From Gammaproteobacteria bacterium (GTDB lineage Bacteria; Pseudomonadota; Gammaproteobacteria; Arenicellales; Arenicellaceae): a stretch of 12,308 nucleotides of DNA. A program made the position numbers and the translations under genes. This document shows positions 6,241 to 12,308 of the stretch, one piece after another. The first letter of the stretch is position 1; every line of letters begins with the position of its first letter. Below the pieces are notes generated by a model. It was not told the DNA's origin, searched no databases, and saw only the letters and a list, made by a program, of their open reading frames with translations. The stretch covers positions 1 to 12,308 of the forward strand of contig JAUHZM010000066.1 in assembly GCA_030426005.1 (NCBI GenBank), written 5' to 3'.

Positions 6241-8004
6241 ATGCGCCTACTGATTTCCTTTGCTAGCGTTGTGTTGTTGACTGCCTGCACGACGTCCGTC
6301 ACTCAGGCTCCTGTGACAGAACCATTATCCGTATCCAAGTTACCACGAGAAGGTATGGTGGTAACGGCGAATCCGCATGCCACGCAGGCCGGGGCGGACG
6401 TATTGAATTCGGGTGGTTCGGCGGTGGATGCGGCAATCGCGATTCAGGCTGTATTGAGCTTGGTCGAGCCACAAAGTTCGGGTCTCGGTGGTGGTGGCTT
6501 CATGGTTTACTACGACGCCAAAAGCAAGCAGTTGGCGGTGTACGACGGGCGTGAAACCGCGCCAGCGGGCGCCACAGATACGCAGTTTTTGACCGAGTCC
6601 GGCGAGTCGATCGGCTTTTTGAATGCCAAGCACAGCGGATTATCGACCGGTGTGCCGGGTATGGTGTCATTGCTCTCGATGGCGCACGCAGATCATGGTG
6701 TCTTACCTTGGGGTAGCCAGTTTAACAATGCGATCGCGCTCGCCGAACAGGGCTTTGCGATCTCGCCGAGGCTGTACAGTTTGATTGAGCGCTTCGGTAA
6801 GTATCTGCCCAAGCAGGCATCGGAAGGGCCAACCGATGCGTATCATTACTTTTATGGTGACGATGGTCAGCCCCGCGCGGTTGGAAGTCTGCTTTTGAAT
6901 CCGGACTACGCACGGACATTGCGTCGTCTAGCTCAAGATCCGCGCGACTTTTATCATGGCGAAATCGCTCAACAGATTGTGGCTCAGGCAGGTTTGAGTC
7001 CACGGGCTGGCAGTTTGAGTATGGCGGATATGGCTGCGTATAATGCGGTGAAGCGCGACGTGGTTTGCGCAGCGTACCGTGTGTATAAACTGTGCGGCCC
7101 TCCGCCAGCATCGTCGTGGTTGGCGGTTGGGATGATTGCCGGCATTCTCGAGTCGGGTCCGGCGTTTCGGCCTGGCGGCGCGGAGTCTGCAGTGAACTGG
7201 CAATTGTTCGCTGATGCGCAGCGGCTCGCTTACGCTGATCGTGACCAATACGTTGCAGACACCGAGTATGTGTCCGTGCCTGTTCTGGGCATGCTGGATT
7301 CGGACTACTTAGCAACTCGTGCCGCACTACTTAAAGCTGGGAAAGGCTTGCCGGTGGTTGAGCCGGGTGACCCATGGGTTTATGAGTCGCGGGCGGCGAG
7401 CTATTATGGCAAAGACGCTACCGAAGACATGGCAGGCACCACGCACTTTGTGGTCGTCGATGGCGAAGGCAATGTGGTGTCAATGACCGCCAGTGTCGAG
7501 AGTATTTTTGGTTCCGCGCGCATGGCTGGCGGCATGTTTTTGAACAACCAATTAACGGATTTTTCCTTCCAGCCACGCGATGCACAAGGCCAGTATATCG
7601 CCAATCGCGTCCAGCCCGGTAAACGCCCGCGTTCCTCGATGTCGCCGACTATTGTGTTAAATCAGGCTGATGAGTTTGTTATGGCTACCGGCTCGCCAGG
7701 TGGCAATTCCATTATTGCTTACACTGCCAAGACCTTAGTTGGTGTATTGGACTGGGGTTTGACGCCACAACAGGCGGTCGACTTGCCAAACATGGTGGCG
7801 CGGGGCGATAAAGTACGTATTGAACGAGAACGAGCCAGTGCCGAGTTGGTGGATGGATTGCGTGCTATGGGGCTAACCGTTGCCGAGAGTGAAGGTGAGA
7901 ACTCTGGGCTGTCTGTGGTGTTGAAGGATCAGAACGGTGCCCTTCACGGCGGTGTGGATCCGCGCCGTGAAGGTGTGATCGAGCGTGTGGTATTTGAGCA
8001 GTAA
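6241..8004 (+). CDS. ggt: Gamma-glutamyltransferase (gamma-glutamyl hydrolase/transpeptidase), lipoprotein
   Basis: N-terminal nucleophile hydrolase that removes the gamma-glutamyl group from glutathione and related compounds outside the cytoplasm. Length 587 aa is normal. Residues 1-15 are a lipoprotein signal with lipobox L-T-A-C (Cys16), so the enzyme should be membrane anchored, unlike the soluble periplasmic E. coli enzyme. Substrate-site R104 lies in D-G-R-E-T-A-P. The autoprocessing site is G399/T400 in G-T-T-H-F-V-V-V: cleavage would give a large subunit to about 399 and a small subunit starting with the nucleophile T400. The small subunit carries N-N-Q-L-T-D-F (substrate Asp440), P-G-K-R-P-R-S-S-M-S-P-T and the oxyanion motif G-S-P-G-G (484-488). 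By eye, the position of E. coli Asn411 is Glu420 and the lid loop before P-G-K-R-P is a few residues shorter, so donor or acceptor preference may differ. A Cys pair (276, 285) could form a disulfide. Confidence 0.93.
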   Translation: MRLLISFASVVLLTACTTSVTQAPVTEPLSVSKLPREGMVVTANPHATQAGADVLNSGGSAVDAAIAIQAVLSLVEPQSSGLGGGGFMVYYDAKSKQLAVYDGRETAPAGATDTQFLTESGESIGFLNAKHSGLSTGVPGMVSLLSMAHADHGVLPWGSQFNNAIALAEQGFAISPRLYSLIERFGKYLPKQASEGPTDAYHYFYGDDGQPRAVGSLLLNPDYARTLRRLAQDPRDFYHGEIAQQIVAQAGLSPRAGSLSMADMAAYNAVKRDVVCAAYRVYKLCGPPPASSWLAVGMIAGILESGPAFRPGGAESAVNWQLFADAQRLAYADRDQYVADTEYVSVPVLGMLDSDYLATRAALLKAGKGLPVVEPGDPWVYESRAASYYGKDATEDMAGTTHFVVVDGEGNVVSMTASVESIFGSARMAGGMFLNNQLTDFSFQPRDAQGQYIANRVQPGKRPRSSMSPTIVLNQADEFVMATGSPGGNSIIAYTAKTLVGVLDWGLTPQQAVDLPNMVARGDKVRIERERASAELVDGLRAMGLTVAESEGENSGLSVVLKDQNGALHGGVDPRREGVIERVVFEQ

Positions 8005-8010
8005 GTGAAC

Positions 8011-8310
8011 TTACTCTGCGTCGGCAGATTCTGGAAATTGCTTCGTGAACTTCTCTTCCAGATCTTCGATGTCCGAGATCAAAAGTGCCGGTATCGCAAT
8101 GATGCCGGCGATGACTCCGCAGGCTGCAATAAACAACACGGAATAAAACGGCCCGAGGCTTTTGGCAATAATCACCTTACCTGCCACCACGCCAGCGCCG
8201 ATTGAAATCACAATCAGGTACACGGCGGCATAGCGCCGAATAACCGAGTACACGCCAAACATAACGAGTAACGCACCAACGATGCTGCCGAGATAAATTA
8301 AAAAAGTCAT
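8011..8310 (-). CDS. Small three-helix inner-membrane protein of unknown function
   Basis: 99-aa protein that I do not recognise. Three predicted membrane helices at about residues 3-23, 28-49 and 54-78, with R-R at the end of helix 1 and a short acidic-basic tail (D-I-E-D-L-E-E-K-F and an acidic C-terminus). The frame is open upstream to 8364, but the start at 8310 is chosen because GGAGG lies 7 bases before it and the hydrophobic helix begins at once. Its stop is 6 bases from the stop of the facing gamma-glutamyltransferase gene. Upstream on the minus strand, TATACT (8375-8380) could be a -10 element. It sits 110 bp downstream of lysR on the same strand; I see no terminator between, so read-through is possible. 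The size and topology resemble many small membrane proteins of unknown role; no function is assigned. Confidence 0.75.
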   Translation of the reverse strand: MTFLIYLGSIVGALLVMFGVYSVIRRYAAVYLIVISIGAGVVAGKVIIAKSLGPFYSVLFIAACGVIAGIIAIPALLISDIEDLEEKFTKQFPESADAE

Positions 8311-8317
8311 TGAAAAG

Positions 8318-8322
8318 CCTCC
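8318..8322 (-). promoter_or_regulatory. Strong Shine-Dalgarno of the 99-aa membrane protein
   Basis: GGAGG on the minus strand, 7 bases before the ATG at 8310, the best ribosome site in the window; it fixes the start against the longer open frame. A 5-bp hairpin (GCTGT at 8325-8329 with ACAGC at 8333-8337) lies just upstream of it. Confidence 0.75.
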
Positions 8323-8420
8323 ATGCTGTCGAACAGCGGTTGGGTTGAGTCGATGTATTCCCAAACGAGTGGCCAGTATACCGTGAGTCTTGTTGGATCA
8401 CTAATTGAAGGCATTTGTCA

Positions 8421-9308
8421 CTAGTTGATGACTCCCCGCCGCTGCAGAAAGGTGAGTAATCGTGAGCGGATTTCATTACCGACGGTACTATTCGGCCACA
8501 CGGCGTAATATGGAATCGCCGCCACCTGCCAGTCAGGTAATACCTCGACCAGCAGACCCTGCTGCAAGGCATGGGTCACCATTTGTGTTGGCGGTGTACA
8601 CAATCCCATGCCTGCCAGGCAATATTGGGTCATCGCGACCACACTATTAACTTGGAGGCGACTTTGCCCACGGATCAACTGAGCTTCGCCGTTCGGGCTA
8701 ATTAAAGTGCGCTCCGACGGCATCATGTCGAGTTGTACCCAGTCCCATTGCGCTAGATCTTGTGCCGATGTTGGTGCCGAGTGGCGGTCATAATAAGTTC
8801 TACTGCACACCAGCGCGCGCGCGATTTGCCCAAGTCGACGGGATTTTAGACTGCTATCTTCAAGCCGACCGGCGCGAATTGCCAGGTCCACACCACGACC
8901 GATGAGATCAGTCTGTTGGTCTGAATACTCCAGTTTGAAGTGCACGCCGGGATGTTGCGCAAGAAAGGTCGATAGCGCCTCGTTAAGTTCCGATTCCAAT
9001 AAGGCCGAGGTAATTGAGATGCTGAGTTGACCGCGCAACTCATGCTGCGTTTGGTTTATGGCGTCCAGGCCCTGAGATGCTGCATCGAGCATGGGCACCG
9101 CGTGCTGGTACAGTGTTTCCCCTTCGGCGGTTAAGGATAATTTGCGAGTCGATCGATATAGCAAAGTGGTCTGAAGTCGTTTTTCCAGTGCTGAAATGGT
9201 GTAACTCACAACCGAAGGAGATAAGTCGAGTCGTTCAGCCGCGGCACGAAAAGACCCCAGCTGGACCGTGGTGGCGAAGATCGCCATGGCGCGCAAATCA
9301 TCGATCAT
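8421..9308 (-). CDS. LysR family transcriptional regulator
   Basis: 295-aa LysR-type regulator. Residues 1-60 form the winged helix-turn-helix (M-A-I-F-A-T-T-V-Q-L-G-S-F-R-A-A-A-E-R-L and S-P-S-V-V-S-Y-T-I-S-A-L-E, then L-L-Y-R-S-T-R-K-L-S-L-T-A-E-G). The ligand domain from about residue 90 shows the CrgA/AaeR-like pattern (R-G-Q-L-S-I-S, then V-D-L-A-I-R-A-G). It is transcribed away from a LysE-family exporter across 76 bp that hold an LTTR-type site, so it probably controls that exporter and itself; the inducer is unknown but could be an exported amino acid. The ATG at 9308 starts the usual LysR N-terminus yet has no Shine-Dalgarno, only A/T-rich sequence. Confidence 0.93.
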   Translation of the reverse strand: MIDDLRAMAIFATTVQLGSFRAAAERLDLSPSVVSYTISALEKRLQTTLLYRSTRKLSLTAEGETLYQHAVPMLDAASQGLDAINQTQHELRGQLSISITSALLESELNEALSTFLAQHPGVHFKLEYSDQQTDLIGRGVDLAIRAGRLEDSSLKSRRLGQIARALVCSRTYYDRHSAPTSAQDLAQWDWVQLDMMPSERTLISPNGEAQLIRGQSRLQVNSVVAMTQYCLAGMGLCTPPTQMVTHALQQGLLVEVLPDWQVAAIPYYAVWPNSTVGNEIRSRLLTFLQRRGVIN

Positions 9309-9331
9309 TATTTAAATAAATAGAATAGTAA

Positions 9332-9352
9332 AACTAAATTGTACTAGTTAAT
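9332..9352. promoter_or_regulatory. Candidate LysR operator in the lysR-lysE divergent region
   Basis: Two overlapping symmetric patterns: ATT-N9-AAT (9338-9352), which satisfies the LysR consensus T-N11-A (T9339, A9351), and the inverted repeat AACTA-N8-TAGTT (9332-9349). With a lysE start of transcription near 9384 the site is centred at about -40, where an LTTR activation site normally abuts the -35 region. Confidence 0.5.
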
Positions 9353-9371
9353 TGAGTAAGTGATGGCGCTC

Positions 9372-9377
9372 TATACT
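9372..9377 (+). promoter_or_regulatory. Candidate -10 element of the lysE-family gene (leaderless start)
   Basis: TATACT, five of six to consensus. There is no good -35 at normal spacing (TAATTG at 17 bp; TTGAGT only at 14 bp), as expected for an activator-dependent promoter. Its end is 7 bases before the ATG at 9385, so transcription would begin at or next to the start codon. Confidence 0.45.
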
Positions 9378-9384
9378 TCAAAAA

Positions 9385-10017
9385 ATGAATAATTCTTGGT
9401 CCTTGCTCATGGTTGCTAGCATTTTGTCGATGTCGTTGTTTTCCCTAATCATGTCGGTGTCGCCGGGCCCGGTTAACTTAATCGCCTTGAGTATTGGCGC
9501 GCGAACGGGGTTTTCCTCTGCCTTACCGTTTGTGTTGGGTGCCACCTCAGGTTTCACATTGCTCTTAATTGTAGTCGGGCTCGGGTTATATGGTCTAACC
9601 AGTGCGTTGCCGGTAGTCCGGTTCACCTTAGTTTTGGTTGGCGCAGTCTATTTGTTGTACCTAGGGCGGCTCATTTATCTTGCGGAGCCAGTTGTGACCG
9701 ATCACACCGTAGCGTCTAAGGGCTTTCTGAGCGGGGCACTGTTGCAGTGGTTAAACCCAAAAGCATGGTCTGCGTGCGCTGGTGGTGTCGCCATGTTTGA
9801 ACTGGCTGGGTCAGCCTCTAAGTTGTGGCTGTTTGTGGCACTCTATGCACCGATTTGTTTCCTGGGGATTGGTGCGTGGGCCGGGCTCGGAGCAGGGTTG
9901 CGGAATCGTCAGTTGCCGGCCTGGGCAATGCGTCGATTAAATCAGGTGCTTGGGTTATGCCTTATGGCCTTGGCCTTACTACTCGTGGTAAATCAGTTGC
10001 TAGACCGCATGGCCTGA
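9385..10017 (+). CDS. LysE/RhtB family amino acid exporter
   Basis: Inner-membrane exporter of the LysE superfamily, expected to expel an amino acid or similar solute. 210 aa, the usual size, with five or six helices. Signatures: S-P-G-P-V-N-L-I-A-L-S-I-G-A-R-T-G in the first helix-loop, Y-L-L-Y-L-G near residue 90, G-F-L-S-G-A-L-L-Q-W-L-N-P-K-A (the conserved N-P-K-A), and a C-terminal R-R-L-N-Q-V-L-G-L. No Shine-Dalgarno precedes the ATG at 9385, and ATGs at 9409 and 9430 have none either; the latter would trim the N-terminus close to the conserved S-P-G-P. Paired divergently with a LysR regulator. Its 3' end overlaps the convergent serine hydrolase gene by 25 bp with no terminator seen. 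Exported compound unknown. Confidence 0.9.
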   Translation: MNNSWSLLMVASILSMSLFSLIMSVSPGPVNLIALSIGARTGFSSALPFVLGATSGFTLLLIVVGLGLYGLTSALPVVRFTLVLVGAVYLLYLGRLIYLAEPVVTDHTVASKGFLSGALLQWLNPKAWSACAGGVAMFELAGSASKLWLFVALYAPICFLGIGAWAGLGAGLRNRQLPAWAMRRLNQVLGLCLMALALLLVVNQLLDRMA

Positions 10018-11069
10018 CTGGTCTCGGCTGAGGTGTTGGCTTGATTTAGCTTACTCCATTCCGTAATCAAGTCAGCAACGTCGCGCAACAAGAAGACACT
10101 ATCTTTGGACGCGCCGGGAAACTTCGATTCCCGCGCAAGGATTCCTAGGGTGTTGTCGCCTGAGTCCCAGAACGGGTAAGCGCCCCACGCGCCGGGGCTG
10201 GAATAGCGAAATGGTGCAGTACAATTAAAGGTCGACGCTGCGCATTCAAGCCACACGCCATATCCGTAGTGCCAGTCTTCTTGATACGACGAGCGGCTCG
10301 GGGAATTGACGATCTCGGCCTTCGTCAGTCGATCAGCGAGGAGTAGCGACATACTAACCTGATTAAGCATCTGACCACCTGAAAGCGCCTTCAAGAACGC
10401 GACATATTCTTCAGCCGTCCAAATCATGCCGCCTGCCAGGCGCGGATTAGCGGTGGATGGTTTGGCGTAACGCGATGTTTGAAACAGCTGGGTTTCGGAT
10501 TTAAAACGATTGAAAACAGCGTGCCAGTCCTCGTCATCCAACGCCGCAATTAGCATGGCGCCAGCCACTTGCATGTGTGCAGAACCGTAGTAGAACTGGG
10601 TGCCGGGTTCCGGCGCGCTGGGGTTTAAGTCTGGTATTTGTTCAACACACTCAGCAAATTGGGTGAATGGGTTGTTGATGCAGTCTGGCGCATTGTTCAA
10701 GCCAGAAGTAAAGCTCAGCAGTTGCCCGAGTGTAATCTCAGACGCGTTGCCAGTGGTCGGCCAATAGGGCAAATAGGTTTGTGGCGTGTCTTGTAGATTT
10801 ATCAGATTACGTTCGGCGTACCAGAGCACCACGGTGGCAGTGACTAGTTTGGATGTTGAGGCGGACTCGGTTTCGGTATCTGGCTGGTAATCACCGACAC
10901 TGTGTACCAAGCGGTGGCCGTTAGGTGCTTCCAACATCAGTGTAAATGGTGCGAGATCCGTGGCCCGATTAAGTCGCATACGAATCTGTTGCTCCAGCTC
11001 TTCGCCAGTGGGGCTGCCGCTTGGGTCAGTGAGCAGTAGCATCAGGGTTGGTATCAGCGATTTAAGCAT
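9993..11069 (-). CDS. Serine hydrolase, class C beta-lactamase/PBP-like fold, degenerate second and third motifs
   Basis: 358-aa protein of the AmpC/esterase-EstB/PBP4* superfamily. The nucleophile motif is S-T-S-K (Ser71, Lys74), followed by L-V-T-A-T-V-V and the family region L-L-S-F-T-S-G-L (118-124). The second motif, normally Y-x-N, reads Y-G-S (161-163): Tyr kept, Asn replaced by Ser. The third, normally K-T-G or H-x-G, appears as S-P-G (291-293) before A-W-G-A-Y-P-F. Beta-lactam hydrolysis is therefore unlikely; esterase or peptidase activity is more plausible. Four cysteines in two close pairs (130/141 and 276/283) suggest disulfides, hence a periplasmic site, although the N-terminal hydrophobic stretch (4-13) is short for a signal peptide. 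A TGA lies three codons before the ATG at 11069, so no longer start exists. It overlaps the lysE-family gene end by 25 bp. Confidence 0.85.
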   Translation of the reverse strand: MLKSLIPTLMLLLTDPSGSPTGEELEQQIRMRLNRATDLAPFTLMLEAPNGHRLVHSVGDYQPDTETESASTSKLVTATVVLWYAERNLINLQDTPQTYLPYWPTTGNASEITLGQLLSFTSGLNNAPDCINNPFTQFAECVEQIPDLNPSAPEPGTQFYYGSAHMQVAGAMLIAALDDEDWHAVFNRFKSETQLFQTSRYAKPSTANPRLAGGMIWTAEEYVAFLKALSGGQMLNQVSMSLLLADRLTKAEIVNSPSRSSYQEDWHYGYGVWLECAASTFNCTAPFRYSSPGAWGAYPFWDSGDNTLGILARESKFPGASKDSVFLLRDVADLITEWSKLNQANTSAETSQAMRSSN

Positions 11070-11134
11070 GGTTTGTCACCGCGGCAGCGTTGTGAGTTTT
11101 CCATGATACGCGGAACCCTGCTTGCTCCCTGCGC

Positions 11135-11167
11135 AAAAAACCGGGGCATAAAAAAAGCGCAGCCCCG
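11135..11167 (-). terminator. Second, overlapping terminator after ahpF (hairpin B)
   Basis: On the minus strand CGGGGC (11162-11167) pairs with GCCCCG (11142-11147) around a 14-base loop, followed after one G by T6 (11135-11140). It shares bases 11152-11167 with hairpin A, so the two cannot form together; B could catch transcripts that escape A. Confidence 0.5.
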
Positions 11168-11183
11168 AAGCGCTACGCTTTTT
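11150..11183 (-). terminator. Strong rho-independent terminator after ahpF (hairpin A)
   Basis: On the minus strand, a 12-bp stem pairs 11172-11183 with 11152-11163 (one G-U pair), with a short loop containing C-TTCG-G, followed by a T7 run (11150-11156, of which all but 11150-11151 is shared with the stem). It begins 33 bases after the ahpF stop codon. Because the stem ends in A/T runs on both strands it could also act on plus-strand transcripts. Confidence 0.85.
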
Positions 11184-11215
11184 AGTTTCCCTATTCGGAC
11201 AAACTAGAGAGCATT

Positions 11216-12308
11216 CTATGCGGCAATGTCTTCCGCAGTTTCGTAGGTCATGAGGTATTCAAAGGCCGCCAGTGACGCTTTTGACCCTTCGCCCATCGCG
11301 ATCACGATTTGTTTGTACGGTACCGTCGTCACATCACCGCAGGCAAAGATGCCCGGCTCGGAGGTATTGCACTTCTCGTCAATGATCACTTCGCCGTACT
11401 GCGTCATGTCGACCAGATCTTTGGCAAACTGACTATTCGGCACCAAGCCAATTTGTACGAATACGCCGGCAAGATCGAGCGATTTCACTTCTTCAGTCGC
11501 GCGATCTATGTATTCAATCGAGCTGACTTTGCCGTCGGTTGCATTGATTTGTTTGGTGGCAACATTCTTAATGATCGTGATGTTGTCGCGTTTCTCGGCT
11601 TGCTTGATCAACACTTGGTCCGCTTTCAATTGCGGTAAAAATTCAAACACGGTGACGGATTTGACGATGCCGGCCAAGTCGATAGCTGCTTCAATGCCAG
11701 AGTTACCTCCACCGATGACTGCGACGTCTTTGCCTTTGAAGAACGGGCCATCGCAGTGTGGGCAATAAGCAACGCCGTTACCGATGTTTTCTTTCTCACC
11801 CGGTACGCCGAGTTCTCTCCAGCGCGCGCCAGTCGCCAAAATCACAGATTTACTGGTGATCACTTCACCTGAAGACAGGCGAATGGTTTTAACGTGGCCT
11901 TTGTCGATGGATTTAACCCGCACGTGCTCCTTGATGGTGATTTCGTAGTCATCAAGGTGTGCTTGCAAGTTACCAGCGAGCTCTGGCCCCGTTGTCTTAG
12001 GCACCGAGATCAAATTCTCGATTCCCATTGTGTCTTTAACCTGACCACCCAAGCGTTCGGCAACCAGTGTCACAGCCAAGCCTTTGCGGGCGCTGTAGAT
12101 GGCAGCCGCGACTCCAGCTGGTCCGCCACCGATCACGGTCACGTCTTGCAGCGGCAGTTGTGGTTCGTCGCTGGCCTGTGTCATGGCCGGGAATTTTTCG
12201 ATCAGTTTGTTGACCAAGTTAGCAACTTCAACTTTGCCGTTGGCAAACAGTTCTCCGTCTAGGTACACAGAAGGTACGCCTTGGATATCACGTTCATCAA
12301 TCAGATTT
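11216..12308 (-). CDS. ahpF: Alkyl hydroperoxide reductase subunit F (AhpF), N-terminus outside the window
   Basis: Cytoplasmic flavoprotein that passes electrons from NAD(P)H through FAD and two cysteine pairs to the peroxiredoxin AhpC. The reading frame is open to the right edge: before the GTG at 12268 it reads D-E-R-D-I-Q-G-V-P-S, matching the end of AhpF's N-terminal tandem thioredoxin fold (cis-Pro G-V-P), so that GTG is internal and roughly a third of the protein is missing. Then come the linker, the FAD motif G-G-G-P-A-G, the redox C-P-H-C in A-Y-C-P-H-C-D-G-P (about 11757-11771), the NAD motif G-G-G-N-S-G-I-E-A-A, and the FAD-closing segment I-F-A-C-G-D-V-T-T-V-P-Y-K-Q. The thioredoxin-fold remnant separates it from plain thioredoxin reductase. 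ahpC is usually the preceding gene and would lie beyond the right edge. Confidence 0.93.
   Translation of the reverse strand, partial: NLIDERDIQGVPSVYLDGELFANGKVEVANLVNKLIEKFPAMTQASDEPQLPLQDVTVIGGGPAGVAAAIYSARKGLAVTLVAERLGGQVKDTMGIENLISVPKTTGPELAGNLQAHLDDYEITIKEHVRVKSIDKGHVKTIRLSSGEVITSKSVILATGARWRELGVPGEKENIGNGVAYCPHCDGPFFKGKDVAVIGGGNSGIEAAIDLAGIVKSVTVFEFLPQLKADQVLIKQAEKRDNITIIKNVATKQINATDGKVSSIEYIDRATEEVKSLDLAGVFVQIGLVPNSQFAKDLVDMTQYGEVIIDEKCNTSEPGIFACGDVTTVPYKQIVIAMGEGSKASLAAFEYLMTYETAEDIAA

Noticed and set aside
6722..7327. Long open frame (201 codons) antisense to ggt
   Set aside because: Low-complexity composition rich in Arg, Ser, Pro and His, with no ribosome site and complete overlap with a conserved gene; a frame shadow.
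8000..8015. 6-bp hairpin (AGTAAG, TGAA loop, CTTACT) spanning both stop codons of the ggt/small-protein junction, possibly a two-way terminator
   Set aside because: There is no T run on either strand and the stem is short and AT-rich; the symmetry follows partly from two TAA stops facing each other.
8309..8324. Five-codon open frame (M-E-A-F-Q) ending in an ATGA overlap with the 99-aa gene start
   Set aside because: It has no ribosome site of its own and its GAG is simply the Shine-Dalgarno of the real gene; a leader peptide is not supported.
8311..8364. 18-residue N-terminal extension on the small membrane protein
   Set aside because: The GGAGG site lies inside it and at ideal distance from the ATG at 8310.
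9993..11069. Call as an antibiotic-resistance beta-lactamase
   Set aside because: Second and third catalytic motifs are altered, so the fold is supported but resistance is not.
11894..12262. Open frames on the plus strand across ahpF
   Set aside because: They lie antisense to strongly conserved AhpF codons and show no family features.
1..12308. Mobile island, defence system, phage or CRISPR content
   Set aside because: No integrase, transposase, terminal repeats, tRNA, spaced repeats or defence-type domains were seen; all genes are of common housekeeping or transport families with similar composition.

Overview
This window reads as ordinary, gene-dense chromosome of a Gram-negative bacterium, most likely a gammaproteobacterium and possibly marine. 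The grounds are two lipoprotein signal sequences, a TAXI-type periplasmic binding protein, an AhpF peroxiredoxin reductase, a LysR/LysE pair and the Na+-coupled AGCS and CNT transporters. Base composition is near balanced. I see no tRNA, rRNA, IS element, integrase, phage gene, CRISPR array or toxin-antitoxin pair. The placement rests on protein character only.

Layout, left to right. A CNT nucleoside transporter (+) enters from the left edge and meets an AGCS amino-acid:cation symporter (-) with one base between the stop codons; the CNT terminator hairpin lies inside the symporter's last codons. A lipoprotein resembling the DUF6279 family (+) diverges from the symporter and overlaps tail-to-tail with a TAXI-family solute-binding protein (-). 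Upstream of that lies an ABC1/COQ8-type atypical kinase (-), divergent from a lipoprotein gamma-glutamyltransferase (+). The latter converges on a 99-aa three-helix membrane protein of unknown function (-). Next comes a LysR regulator (-) divergent from a LysE-family exporter (+), which overlaps tail-to-tail by 25 bp with a periplasmic serine hydrolase of the class C beta-lactamase fold (-). At the right edge lies the C-terminal two thirds of ahpF (-), followed by two overlapping terminator hairpins.

How the genes work together. There is no long operon; nearly every gene stands alone with its own promoter region. A loose theme is cell-envelope and nitrogen or amino-acid traffic: nucleoside uptake, alanine/glycine uptake, gamma-glutamyl peptide hydrolysis and amino-acid export. 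The LysR/LysE pair is the only clear functional unit: a regulator, a divergent target, and an operator-like T-N11-A site between them. All four convergent junctions are extremely tight (1 nt gap, 9 bp overlap, 6 nt gap, 25 bp overlap), which is the main architectural oddity.

No intergenic stretch exceeds 300 bases; the longest is 146 bases (11070-11215), which holds the ahpF terminators. I found no convincing new multi-gene system. The points most worth a second look are the coding-embedded terminator, the nested ahpF terminators, the orphan TAXI binding protein, the motif-degenerate serine hydrolase, and the probably leaderless lysE transcript with its operator.
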